Part shown: in pieces, positions 33,781 to 41,369 of the stretch
Position numbering within the stretch: position 1 is the first letter of the stretch
Layout of the letters: the number at the start of each line of letters is the position of its first letter
Assembly: GCF_003990355.1 (NCBI RefSeq)
Contig: NZ_CP034670.1
Span: forward strand, 1,798,001-1,862,000
Source of the DNA: Eikenella corrodens
GTDB lineage: Bacteria > Pseudomonadota > Gammaproteobacteria > Burkholderiales > Neisseriaceae
Direction of reading: 5' to 3'
DNA: 64,000 nucleotides
Made by a program: the position numbers and the translations under genes
Notes under the pieces: generated by a model
The model's input: only the letters and a program-made list of their open reading frames with translations
What the model was told of the DNA's origin: nothing
Databases searched by the model: none

Positions 33781-35613
33781 ATGCCTGCCACCGCCTCCCC
33801 ATCCACCATCCAAACCATCCGCTGGCCATCGAAAGAAGCCGCGCCGCAAGCCTTTCCCGAAAGACAGGCGTTGATGCCGATTTGGGGCGGCGTGCCCGTG
33901 CCGATGCCGCAATGGCAGAAACTGTGGCAAAGCCAAATCGCCCATTCGCTCGATGAAAACGGCCTGGCCTACCTCCACATCCCCTTCTGCGCCAACCACT
34001 GTGTGTTCTGCGGCTTCTACCGCAACGCCTGGAAAGAAGAACAAGGCGGCGCGTATGTGGACAAAGTCATCGAAGAGCTGGCCGCCGAAGCCGAACAACG
34101 CACCGGCAACGGCAAAATCCAAGCCGTGTATTTCGGCGGCGGCACGCCCACCGCGCTGGATACGCCCGACCTGGTGCGCCTCATCCGCGCCTGCTACCAA
34201 TACCTGCCGCTGGCCGACGACTGCGAATTCACCCTCGAAGGTCGCATGAGCCATTTCGGGTTCGACAAAGCCCGCGCCGCCGTTGATGCGGGCGTGAACC
34301 GCATTTCCATCGGCATCCAAACCTTCAACACCGCCATCCGCCGCCGCCTCGGGCGCAAACACAGCGGCGAAGAAGCCTACGGCTACCTGAAAGAGCTGTG
34401 CGGCCTCGATGCCGTGATTGTGGTCGACCTGATTTTCGGCCTGCCCGGCCAAACCGACGACGTTTGGGCGCACGACATCGAACGCGCCGCAAGCCTGCCC
34501 CTGTCCGGCCTCGACACCTACGCCTTCAACTGCTACCCCTTCCTGCCCATCAACCGCATGATTGAAAAAGGCGCATTCCCGCCGCCGCTCGGCTTCGACG
34601 TGCAATCCCAACACTACGCCTACGCCGTGCGCGAACTCACACGGCTCGGCTGGCAGCAAGTCAGCAACAACCATTTCGCCTACCCCGGCCGCGGCGAGCG
34701 CAACCGCTACAACACCCTCGTCAAATCCAATATGCCCTGCCTCGCCTTCGGTTCCGGCGCAGGCGGCAACTTCGGCGGCTTCAGCTACCAAGTGCAGAGC
34801 GATTTAGAAGGCTACCTGAAAAATCCAAAAGGCCAAAAAGCCCTCTCCTTCATGAGCCGCCACGGCCGACACAAAGCCCTGCTCGGCCAAGTGCAGCACG
34901 ACATCGAACTCGGCCGCATCGACACCGCCCTGTTTGCCGACAACGCCGAAGCGCAAACCCTGCTGCGCCAATGGCAGCAAGCCGATCTGCTAACCATTCA
35001 CGAGGACGGCCAAGCCATCCTCAACACCAGCGGCCGTTATTGGTCGCCCACCCTCACCCGCAAACTCATGATGTCCCTCCCAACTGATGAAAAGGAAAAC
35101 ACGATGCAAAAACTCTCCAGCGAACAACAAACCGTATTGCGCAACTCACTGGCCGAAAACCCCGGCCAAATCCTCGAAATGCTTGCAGGGCAACACCAAT
35201 GCAGCTTTGAAGACGTGATTAACTGCCTGCCCGCCCAACTCATCAAAAAAACCGAAGGCAGCCGCTTTGTCGAAATCATGCAGGCGCTGGCCGGCTGGAA
35301 CGAAGCCGTCACCTTCATCGCCCACACCCCCGACGTGATCGCCGAAGTGACCGGCAAAATCCCCAACGGCAAAGTCGGCCGCGGCTTCTACAACTTCGAG
35401 CACGCCGAAGAAGGCGGCATCCACGGCCACATCTACTACGAAAACTGCGCCGCCGTCTACCTGATCGAACGCCCCTTCATGGGCAAAGACACCGTGTCGC
35501 TCAACTTCGTGAACCGCAACGGCGGCGCCATGTTCAAAATCTTCGTCGGCCGCGACGAAGCCGGCGAACTCAAACAAAACCAAATCCAAGCCATGCGCGC
35601 CCTGTTCGCCTAA
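33781..35613 (+). CDS. hutWX: HutW-HutX fusion: anaerobic haem-degrading radical SAM enzyme plus haem carrier
   Basis: One continuous frame of 610 residues. Residues 1-435 resemble ChuW/HutW, a HemN-like radical SAM methyltransferase that opens haem without oxygen: cluster motif CANHCVFC at 70-77, YFGGGTPTAL, and GVNRISIGIQTFN. Residues 442-610 match HutX/ChuX, a haem-binding carrier (GWNEAVTFIAHTPDVIAEV, GFYNFEHAE). These are normally separate genes. The second part has its own ATG at 35104 with a purine-rich site, so free HutX may also be made. Two uptake words in the HutW part are read as GYLK. A ChuY-like gene follows. Confidence 0.88.
   Translation: MPATASPSTIQTIRWPSKEAAPQAFPERQALMPIWGGVPVPMPQWQKLWQSQIAHSLDENGLAYLHIPFCANHCVFCGFYRNAWKEEQGGAYVDKVIEELAAEAEQRTGNGKIQAVYFGGGTPTALDTPDLVRLIRACYQYLPLADDCEFTLEGRMSHFGFDKARAAVDAGVNRISIGIQTFNTAIRRRLGRKHSGEEAYGYLKELCGLDAVIVVDLIFGLPGQTDDVWAHDIERAASLPLSGLDTYAFNCYPFLPINRMIEKGAFPPPLGFDVQSQHYAYAVRELTRLGWQQVSNNHFAYPGRGERNRYNTLVKSNMPCLAFGSGAGGNFGGFSYQVQSDLEGYLKNPKGQKALSFMSRHGRHKALLGQVQHDIELGRIDTALFADNAEAQTLLRQWQQADLLTIHEDGQAILNTSGRYWSPTLTRKLMMSLPTDEKENTMQKLSSEQQTVLRNSLAENPGQILEMLAGQHQCSFEDVINCLPAQLIKKTEGSRFVEIMQALAGWNEAVTFIAHTPDVIAEVTGKIPNGKVGRGFYNFEHAEEGGIHGHIYYENCAAVYLIERPFMGKDTVSLNFVNRNGGAMFKIFVGRDEAGELKQNQIQAMRALFA
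35090..35106 (+). promoter_or_regulatory. Possible internal ribosome site for free HutX
   Basis: AAAAGGAAAA followed by ACACG and ATG at 35104, in frame with hutWX at the domain border. An out-of-frame TGA at 35087-35089 could be the relic of an old hutW stop. Confidence 0.5.
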
Positions 35614-35644
35614 ACCCGCGCCAAGCATTTAAGGCTACCTGAAA

Positions 35645-35657
35645 GCAGCCTGCACTT
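35645..35657 (+). repeat. Single copy of the word GCAGCCTGCACTT
   Basis: Follows a DUS (35631-35644) with no gap. The same order, DUS then this word, occurs at 35797-35830. Confidence 0.7.
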
Positions 35658-35710
35658 TTAACGAATATGGCTTCGGGGCACACCAGCGGCGGAAAAATAA
35701 CCACCCAATC

Positions 35711-35730
35711 CCCTCTCCCGCGGGAGAGGG
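35711..35730. repeat. 20-bp perfect palindrome CCCTCTCCCGCGGGAGAGGG
   Basis: Followed by TTAGGGAGAGGGC, giving a second chance to pair with CCCTCTCCC. Similar words occur as scattered repeats in many proteobacteria. It lies between hutWX and the reductase gene. Confidence 0.7.
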
Positions 35731-35817
35731 TTAGGGAGAGGGCAAAACCGCGCAACCGCAACCCCGTTTAAAACCGAACCCCGAAACACCATTTAAAGGC
35801 TACCTGAAACCCTAAAA

Positions 35818-35830
35818 GCAGCCTGCACCC
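35818..35830 (+). repeat. Single copy of the word GCAGCCTGCACCC
   Basis: Found shortly after a DUS (AAAGGCTACCTGAAA) and about 30 bases before the reductase start. Confidence 0.7.
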
Positions 35831-35856
35831 ATTTACCCCCCAACAGGAGCACCCCC

Positions 35857-36495
35857 ATGCTGATGATATTCGGCGCCAACGGCCCCAGCGGCCGCCAACT
35901 CATCCACCAATTAAGCCCCCTCGAACGCGAAACCGCCGTCGCCGCATTAAGGCTGCCGGAGCAACAAGCAGACGAATTTTTCGCCGACCACCACATCCGC
36001 ACCACCGTTGCCGACGCACTTGACGCAGAAGCCGTCGCCCAAGCCGTGCAGCAATACCGGCCCGACACCGTCGTCAGCTTTGTCGGCGGCAAAAACGAAC
36101 AAGGCACCCGCAGCGACGCCACCGGCAACCTCCACATCATCCGCGCCCTCGAACAGCACGCCCCCCAAGTCCGCCTCATCCTCGTCACCAGCATGGGCTG
36201 CGGCGAACAATACCCCCTGATGAGCGATATGTTCAAACAAGCCCTGGGCGAAGCCGTGGCCGCCAAAACAGAAGCCGAAAACGCCCTGCGCCAAAGCACC
36301 CTCGCCTGGACCATCCTGCGCCCCTGCGGCCTCGCCGACGGCGACGACACCGCCTACCAGCTGCACGAACAGCTCCCCGCCATCCCCCGCCAATACATGA
36401 CCCGCACCGCCCTCGCCGCCGCCGTGCGCCAAATCATCGGCGAAGACGGGCACGAGGGCAAAGCGTATTCGGTCACTTCCGGGGAAGCCGCTTAA
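35857..36495 (+). CDS. NAD(P)-binding reductase, probable ChuY-like anaerobilin reductase
   Basis: 212 residues of an atypical short-chain dehydrogenase. The start MLMIFGANGPSGRQLI holds the dinucleotide motif GANGPSG. VSFVGGKNEQGT, LVTSMGCGEQYP and WTILRPCGLADGD fit the NmrA/BVR-B-like group. In enterobacteria ChuY of this fold reduces anaerobilin, the product of ChuW. Its place directly after the HutWX fusion supports that role; the sequence alone would not. Start has CAGGAGCACC. A non-DUS terminator follows. Confidence 0.7.
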   Translation: MLMIFGANGPSGRQLIHQLSPLERETAVAALRLPEQQADEFFADHHIRTTVADALDAEAVAQAVQQYRPDTVVSFVGGKNEQGTRSDATGNLHIIRALEQHAPQVRLILVTSMGCGEQYPLMSDMFKQALGEAVAAKTEAENALRQSTLAWTILRPCGLADGDDTAYQLHEQLPAIPRQYMTRTALAAAVRQIIGEDGHEGKAYSVTSGEAA

Positions 36496-36515
36496 ACCAT
36501 CCGGCCAAAACCAAC

Positions 36516-36552
36516 GGGCAAACCGCTCCCAAACAGCAGTTTGCCCGCTCTT
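36516..36552 (+). terminator. Intrinsic terminator after the ChuY-like gene
   Basis: GGGCAAACCGCT and AGCAGTTTGCCC form an 11-12 bp stem, followed by GCTCTTT. Confidence 0.8.
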
Positions 36553-36553
36553 T

Positions 36554-36634
36554 CAGGCTACCTGAAAACCAGATGGCACTTTCAGGTAGCCTCAAACACA
36601 GTAAAGGCTACCTGAATTTTTTCAGGTAGCCTTT
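36554..36634. repeat. Two inverted DUS pairs in a row
   Basis: First pair 36554-36592, second 36603-36634 (AAAGGCTACCTGAATT with TTTTCAGGTAGCCTTT). The second lacks the last A of the extended word in its left arm. Confidence 0.7.
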
Positions 36635-36658
36635 TATAAAACAGGTTCTCATACCAGC

Positions 36659-37099
36659 CTACTTTAATGGATTAACTTGGTTAGGAACACAATCAGTCGG
36701 CTTATAAAAATAAAGAAAACCACCGGATAATTCCAATTTCTCTTTTACAACAAATTGCAGTTTTCCGCTCTCAAAGCTACATCTATAGTACAACATGCCA
36801 TCACGTTCACCAGTAAACAAATACTGAGATACTAAATCGCCATATTTATCCAACTGAACCGTTTCTGAAAAAACAACATGATTATTTTTATAGAAAACTA
36901 TTTTCTGAAAATCTACATTATGTACATATAAATCAGCATAATCCCATTTGAAATTTGTTATTTCATTAAGCTGGATATGCCCGTCATGAAGGCCTTGTAA
37001 CTTTGTTTTATCTATTTCCTTATGGCCAAAAAGTAAATAAACAAATAAAAATAAAGTCAATATGCCGCATGCAAAGATTATTCTTTTAGTCATAATCAT
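36659..37099 (-). CDS. AT-rich orphan gene, single-pass membrane or secreted protein
   Basis: 146 residues, no family recognised. N-terminal anchor or signal IIFACGILTLFLFVYLLF, then a beta-rich part with many Tyr and Phe residues ending DCVPNQVNPLK. Base composition is strongly AT-rich against a GC-rich background, and the gene lies between DUS pairs at 36603 and 37159. It therefore looks like DNA taken up from elsewhere. Start may be 37099 or the second Met at 37093. Confidence 0.55.
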   Translation of the reverse strand: MIMTKRIIFACGILTLFLFVYLLFGHKEIDKTKLQGLHDGHIQLNEITNFKWDYADLYVHNVDFQKIVFYKNNHVVFSETVQLDKYGDLVSQYLFTGERDGMLYYRCSFESGKLQFVVKEKLELSGGFLYFYKPTDCVPNQVNPLK

Positions 37100-37158
37100 C
37101 TTCTTCTAGCGTACTTATTAAGCAGCAAGTTTGGCTTGATAAATTCGTTACTACTTAA

Positions 37159-37187
37159 CAGGCTACCTGAATTTTTTCAGGTAGCCT
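37159..37187 (-). terminator. DUS-hairpin terminator containing the ispD stop
   Basis: CAGGCTACCTGAATTTT and TTTTCAGGTAGCCT. On the leftward strand the second arm reads GAG GCT ACC TGA, the last codons of ispD. Confidence 0.75.
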
Positions 37188-37884
37188 CATCCTGCAACAG
37201 CAGCCGTGCAATATTCTCGTCTGCCGGCCAGGTCAGTTTCAAATTGCGGCTGTCGCCCTGCACCAGCAGGGGCTGCAAACCCAGCCGCTCAACGGCGGAG
37301 GCCTCGTCGGTAATCTCTGCCGGATTGGCATCAGCCAACGCCCGTTGCAGCAAGGCAGCGGAGAATAACTGCGGGGTTTGTGCCTGCCACAAACCGCTTC
37401 GGCTCACCGTTTCGGCAATATGATTTTCGCCGTTGCCGCGCTTGAGGGTATCGGCCACAGGCAAAGCCAAAATGCCGCCAACCGGATGCTGCCCCGCTTC
37501 TTGCAACAGCCGCTGCAAGGCTTCGCGCGGCAGACAGCAGCGGGCGGCATCGTGCACCAGCACTTTGTCGTCCGGCCGCATCACGCCGTGTTTCAGCAGC
37601 GAACTCAGCCCGTTAAACACACTTTCGGCACGGTTCTCGCCGCCGCAATACAGCGTTCGCAGTTTGGCGGCCAAGTTTTCAGGTAGCCTCACTTCCTGTT
37701 CAAACCACGCATCATCCCGCGCCAACACTACGGCTACCTGAACAATCTGCGGCTCGGCCAATAGGCGGCGCAGTGTGTGTTCCAGCACGGTGCGGCCGGC
37801 TATCTGCACGTATTGTTTGGGCAGTGCGGCGCCGAAGCGGCTGCCCACGCCGGCAGCGGGCACGAGGGCAAAATAGCGGCTCAT
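37177..37884 (-). CDS. ispD: 2-C-methyl-D-erythritol 4-phosphate cytidylyltransferase IspD
   Basis: Third step of the MEP isoprenoid pathway, joining CTP to methylerythritol phosphate. 235 residues from ATG 37884. LVPAAGVGSRFGAALPKQY is the nucleotide site; VHDAARCCLP and QTPQLF are family motifs. Its start overlaps the dnaQ stop (ATGA). A DUS inside reads RLPEN, and the ending DEAT with TGA is itself DUS. ispF, a common partner, is not adjacent. Confidence 0.95.
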   Translation of the reverse strand: MSRYFALVPAAGVGSRFGAALPKQYVQIAGRTVLEHTLRRLLAEPQIVQVAVVLARDDAWFEQEVRLPENLAAKLRTLYCGGENRAESVFNGLSSLLKHGVMRPDDKVLVHDAARCCLPREALQRLLQEAGQHPVGGILALPVADTLKRGNGENHIAETVSRSGLWQAQTPQLFSAALLQRALADANPAEITDEASAVERLGLQPLLVQGDSRNLKLTWPADENIARLLLQDEAT

Positions 37885-38603
37885 GGCGTTTTCCGCCAGA
37901 TGCTGCCGCCTTCGGCTTTTTTGTCCAGTTCGTCCAGATAGGCTTCGTGGGCGGCGTTTTCCTCGGCATTGGCAGCCAGCACTTTCAGCTGCGCCGGGCG
38001 TTCGGTAGGCGCGATCACCACGGCGGGCGCATCGGCTTCGGCGCTTTCTTCTTCGGCAAACTGGTCGGCCAGGCTGAATTGCGAGCGGGTCATGCCCAGA
38101 TAGACTTCGCTCAACAATTCGCAGTCGATTAATGCGCCGTGGAATACGCGTTTGCTGCGGTCCACTTCGAGGCGGGTACACAAGGCATCCAGCGAGTTTT
38201 TCTGGCCGGGGTACAGGGCGCGCGCCATCACCAGCGTATCCACCACATTAGCAGTCAGCTCCTCCACGCTCGGCAGGCCGGCTCGGCGGAATTCAGCGTT
38301 GAGAAAACCCACGTCGAACGGGGCGTTGTGGATAACCAGCTCGGCACCGGCAATGAAATCGGCAATCTGCTGCCCGATTTCAGCAAACTTGGGCTTGCCT
38401 TCGAGCTGGTCTAGCGTGATGCCGTGCACTTTGGCGGCTTCTTCGGGAATGTCGCGTTCGGGGTGGACGTATAAATGCAGATAGTTGCCGGTGAGGCGGC
38501 GGTCGATCATTTCCAGGCCGGCAAATTCGATGAGGCGGTCGTCGCGGTCGTAGTAGAAGCCGGTGGTTTCGGTATCAAGAATGATTTGGCGCAAATGTTT
38601 CAT
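37881..38603 (-). CDS. dnaQ: DNA polymerase III epsilon subunit DnaQ
   Basis: 3'-5' proofreading exonuclease of the replicative polymerase. 240 residues. ExoI motif LDTETTGF, ExoII region VIHNAPFDVGFLNAEF and ExoIII region HGALIDCELLSEVYLG are present. The C-terminal part, which binds the alpha subunit, is Ala/Glu-rich. It overlaps ispD by four bases, so translation is probably coupled. Confidence 0.95.
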   Translation of the reverse strand: MKHLRQIILDTETTGFYYDRDDRLIEFAGLEMIDRRLTGNYLHLYVHPERDIPEEAAKVHGITLDQLEGKPKFAEIGQQIADFIAGAELVIHNAPFDVGFLNAEFRRAGLPSVEELTANVVDTLVMARALYPGQKNSLDALCTRLEVDRSKRVFHGALIDCELLSEVYLGMTRSQFSLADQFAEEESAEADAPAVVIAPTERPAQLKVLAANAEENAAHEAYLDELDKKAEGGSIWRKTP

Positions 38604-38834
38604 CAGAGCAGAGCTTTATAATGTTGGCAAACGGCCGGCATCTTACCCCATAGCGGATGAACTTTGAATCAGGATTGGCAGTCGCGCCAACGATGCGCTG
38701 ATTTAGCGTGAGCCTGCGGCACGGGGCAATATCGTTATCGGCAAATAGCTTTAAGTTGTATTGCATTGATTTATATTTATTTATAGCAAGCGCAATCCGT
38801 AAATTAACAAAATATTACATCATTTTAATATAAT
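38604..38834. other. Non-coding stretch upstream of dnaQ and the small RNA
   Basis: No open frame with coding character and no DUS. Increasingly AT-rich towards 38834. It would hold the dnaQ promoter. Confidence 0.4.
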
Positions 38835-38853
38835 AAAAATAATTATCATTTGC
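38835..38853 (+). promoter_or_regulatory. Fur-box-like site
   Basis: AAAAATAATTATCATTTGC matches the 19-base Fur consensus at 13 positions by my count. It overlaps the -35 of the promoter at 38850, the right place for iron-dependent repression. Being in AT-rich DNA, it could be chance. Confidence 0.45.
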
Positions 38854-38878
38854 TAATTAGCCCGCTTTTCGGTATGAT
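38850..38878 (+). promoter_or_regulatory. Promoter of the small RNA
   Basis: TTGCTA (38850-38855) and TATGAT (38873-38878), 17 bases apart. Start of transcription expected near 38885. Confidence 0.65.
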
Positions 38879-38884
38879 GCATTC

Positions 38885-39021
38885 ACGTTCGGCAAAGCAA
38901 GGTTGCTCTGCCTTGTGCCAAACCGCCAAGTCTCAACATTCTGCCTGAGGGCGGGATGCCCAATTTTGGTAGTGGTTTGTGTTCCTTTTGCGCCCCGCTT
39001 TTGTCGGGGCGATTTTTTATG
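38885..39021 (+). ncRNA. Candidate small RNA, possibly of the phage C4/Ash-Icd type
   Basis: About 135 bases between a good promoter and a strong terminator. The 5' part forms GGCA-AGCAA and TTGCT-TGCC hairpin. The middle GGGCGGGATGCCC is a second hairpin, framed by CAAACC and GGTTTG. The antisense frame reads VETWRFGTRQSNLALPNVNA, which I recall from the Ash/Icd-like entries of P4-type prophages, where a C4-like antisense RNA gives immunity. No other phage gene is near. The link to Fur is by the box overlapping the promoter. Function unknown. Confidence 0.55.
38998..39021 (+). terminator. Terminator of the small RNA
   Basis: GCCCCGC and a complementary GTCGGGGC arm around TTTT, followed by GATTTTTT. 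It lies between the small RNA and the convergent rlmH gene. Confidence 0.85.
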
Positions 39022-39040
39022 CGCGGTTTTCGCCAAACCA

Positions 39041-39511
39041 TTATTCACGGTGGTACGGATGATTATGCAGAATCGACACCGCCCGATACAGCTGCTCGGT
39101 GAGCAACACGCGCACCATGCCGTGCGGCAGGGTGAGGCTGGAGAGGCGCAGCATCAGGCCGGCTTGTTGTTTGATGCGCTCGGTGAGCCCGTCTGCCCCG
39201 CCGATGACCATGCAAACATGCTGCCCGTTCTGCTGCCATTTTTTCAGGTAACCTGCCAGCTCCTGCGAAGTGGGCGCAACGCCGCGCTCGTCTAGCACCA
39301 CCAAAAACGCATCGGCCGGTATGGCTTCCAAGATGCGTTTTTCTTCCGCCGCCATACCCTGCGCCGCATTCACGCCCGCGCCGCGCTTTTCCGGCTTGAT
39401 TTCTTTCAAGGTGTATTTGATGTCGCGGCTGAAACGTTTGGCGTATTCCTTCACGGCTTCGTCCACCCAACCGGGCATTTTGTTGCCCATGGCCAATACG
39501 GTGATGTTCAT
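39041..39511 (-). CDS. rlmH: 23S rRNA pseudouridine-1915 methyltransferase RlmH
   Basis: SPOUT methyltransferase acting on assembled 70S ribosomes. 156 residues. MNITVLAMGNKMPGWVDEAV start, KRGAGVNAAQGMAAEEKRIL, the SAM loop CMVIGGADGL and the C-terminal LLTEQLYRAVSILHNHPYHR are as expected. A DUS variant with one change (CAGGTAACC) inside reads AGYLKKW. Usually next to rsfS, which is not here. Confidence 0.95.
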   Translation of the reverse strand: MNITVLAMGNKMPGWVDEAVKEYAKRFSRDIKYTLKEIKPEKRGAGVNAAQGMAAEEKRILEAIPADAFLVVLDERGVAPTSQELAGYLKKWQQNGQHVCMVIGGADGLTERIKQQAGLMLRLSSLTLPHGMVRVLLTEQLYRAVSILHNHPYHRE

Positions 39512-39696
39512 GGTTTACCTCGCTCCCGCCCTGCCCGGGCAGGGCTGTTTTGTCTTTTCGATAACATTATTTTACAATGCAGCAGGCCGGCCGACCCGCA
39601 ACGCCATTATTTTAAAACATTCGGCCGGCATCATTTAAACCAAATACACAGGCTACCTGAAAACCGCTTCTGATTTTCAGGCAGCCCCAGCACACC

Positions 39697-40932
39697 ATGC
39701 GCCTACTGCCCAAATTCTCCCTGCCCGAACCCCTGCGCCGCTCGCGAACGCTGGCGTTTGCCCGTTTTCTGTATGACCGCTTTAATGAGGTGGACATCCC
39801 GCAGGTAGCCTCCAGCCTCACGTTTACCACACTCTTGGCCTTGGTGCCGCTGTTTACCGTGGTCGTGGTCGTGGTATCCGCCTTTCCCGTGTTTGCCGAT
39901 TTTTCCGCCCAGTTTCAACACATGGTGTCGGCAATCATGATGCCTGCGGGCGTGGCGGCGGTGAGCGACTACATTTTCCAATTCCGCGACCACGCCAGCC
40001 GCCTTACCGCCATCGGCATCGCCATGATGATGATCACCTCGCTGATGCTGGTGCACACCATCGAGCGCACATTCAACCAAATCTGGCGGGTGAAACGCCC
40101 GCGCAGCATCGTAACCCGCGTGTTGGTGTATTGGGCGCTGCTGAGCATCGGCCCCCTGCTGGTCGGGCTCGGGCTCTCGCTGTGGGGCGTATTTCTGCGG
40201 CGCACCCTGTTTTACCTGCACTACCCGCTGCTCGCATCCGCCGTGCAGTTCGGCGTGGCGCTCACCGCCACCTGGAGCATGCTCTGCCTGCTCTACAAGC
40301 TCGTGCCCGCCCGCTATGTGCCCATCCGCCACGCCCTAATCAGCGCCGCGCTGGCGGCCGTATCTATCGAACTGTTGCGGCGCGGCTTCGGCGTGTATGT
40401 GGCCAACTTCAACAACTATCAGTTGGTGTATGGCGCCTTTGCCGCCGCACCGATGTTTCTGCTGTGGCTCAACTTAAACTGGGTTGTCATCCTCAGCGGC
40501 GCGCTCCTGGCCGCCTCGCTTTCCTATTGGGAAGGCGACGCTTTCCGCCGCCAAGGCTGCCACGGCACGCGGTTTCGCGACGCCTTGGGTATCCTCACCC
40601 TGCTCGCCCAGGCACAAAGCCAAGGCAAAAGCCTGAGAACCCAACAGTTCCGCTGCCACATCCAACTGGGCTACGACGAACTGGGCGACCTGCTGGAACA
40701 ACTCGCCCAGCGCGGCTACATTGCGCAAAGCCTGCGCAACGGCTGGATGCTGAAAACCAGCCCCGAAGCCATCCGCGTGGCCGACTTATTCCAGCTGTTC
40801 GTGTATGGCAGCCATAGCGAGACCAACGACTCCATCGGCCGCACCGTGCAGCAAATCATGACCCCCGCCATCACCGCCGCCGACATGACCATGGCGGAAT
40901 TTATCCGGCTCAATCAGCAGCAGGATAGTTAA
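39697..40932 (+). CDS. YihY/BrkB-family inner-membrane protein
   Basis: 411 residues. About six membrane helices within residues 30-290, with VPLFTVVVVVVSAFPVF, the Met-rich IGIAMMMITSLMLVHTIERTF and NQIWRVKRPRS, typical of the family once called ribonuclease BN. The last 130 residues are a soluble winged-helix-like extension, GTRFRDALGILTLLAQAQS, also common in Neisseria members. Function is not established. Start lies shortly after a DUS pair. Confidence 0.88.
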   Translation: MRLLPKFSLPEPLRRSRTLAFARFLYDRFNEVDIPQVASSLTFTTLLALVPLFTVVVVVVSAFPVFADFSAQFQHMVSAIMMPAGVAAVSDYIFQFRDHASRLTAIGIAMMMITSLMLVHTIERTFNQIWRVKRPRSIVTRVLVYWALLSIGPLLVGLGLSLWGVFLRRTLFYLHYPLLASAVQFGVALTATWSMLCLLYKLVPARYVPIRHALISAALAAVSIELLRRGFGVYVANFNNYQLVYGAFAAAPMFLLWLNLNWVVILSGALLAASLSYWEGDAFRRQGCHGTRFRDALGILTLLAQAQSQGKSLRTQQFRCHIQLGYDELGDLLEQLAQRGYIAQSLRNGWMLKTSPEAIRVADLFQLFVYGSHSETNDSIGRTVQQIMTPAITAADMTMAEFIRLNQQQDS

Positions 40933-40952
40933 TACACAAAGCGTTGTTTTGC

Positions 40953-40994
40953 TTTTCAGGTAGCCTTTTACAAACGATGAAGGCTACCTGAAAA
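40953..40994 (+). terminator. DUS inverted pair after the yihY-type gene
   Basis: TTTTCAGGTAGCCTT and AAGGCTACCTGAAAA, about 20 bases past the stop. Confidence 0.6.
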
Positions 40995-41008
40995 TTATTC
41001 AATAAAGG

Positions 41009-41113
41009 TATAGTGAATTAAATTTAAATCAGTACAGCGTTGGCTCGCCTTGCCGTAACGTGTGTACTGTCTGCGGCTCGCCGCCTTGTCCTGATTTTTG
41101 TTAATCCACTATA
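41009..41113. repeat. Correia-type repeat, complete (short form)
   Basis: 105 bp, opposite orientation to the one at 5063: TATAGTGAATTAAATTTAAA at the left and TTTTTGTTAATCCACTATA at the right. Confidence 0.88.
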
Positions 41114-41369
41114 TAAGCCGATACCATGTTCCGCCGCTATCCAGCGTTCGCAACATTTTTTCAGGTAGCCTTTACGCAAAGAACAGGCTACCTGAAACCA
41201 AAATCCCCAACCAAACCCAACCGTTTGCCGCTCCTGTGTCGGTTTCCAGCCGCACCCTAGTTCAATAACAAGTAAAAAACCGCAAAGCGGCACCCGCCCT
41301 GCCCTGCCTATCCATTAAAATAGCGCGCTTCTGATAGACCCGTTTGCCGCAACGGCATCCTGCCAAATC
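41114..41369. other. Non-coding stretch with DUS pair before the M23 gene
   Basis: Contains an inverted DUS pair (41157-41198) and TAAAAT at about 41317, a possible -10 box. No gene seen. Confidence 0.45.

Noticed and set aside
38857..39048. 63-codon leftward open frame over the small RNA
   Set aside because: It lies antisense to a promoter-to-terminator unit and has no ribosome site. The resemblance to Ash-type entries is better explained by an RNA whose complement is mis-annotated as protein.
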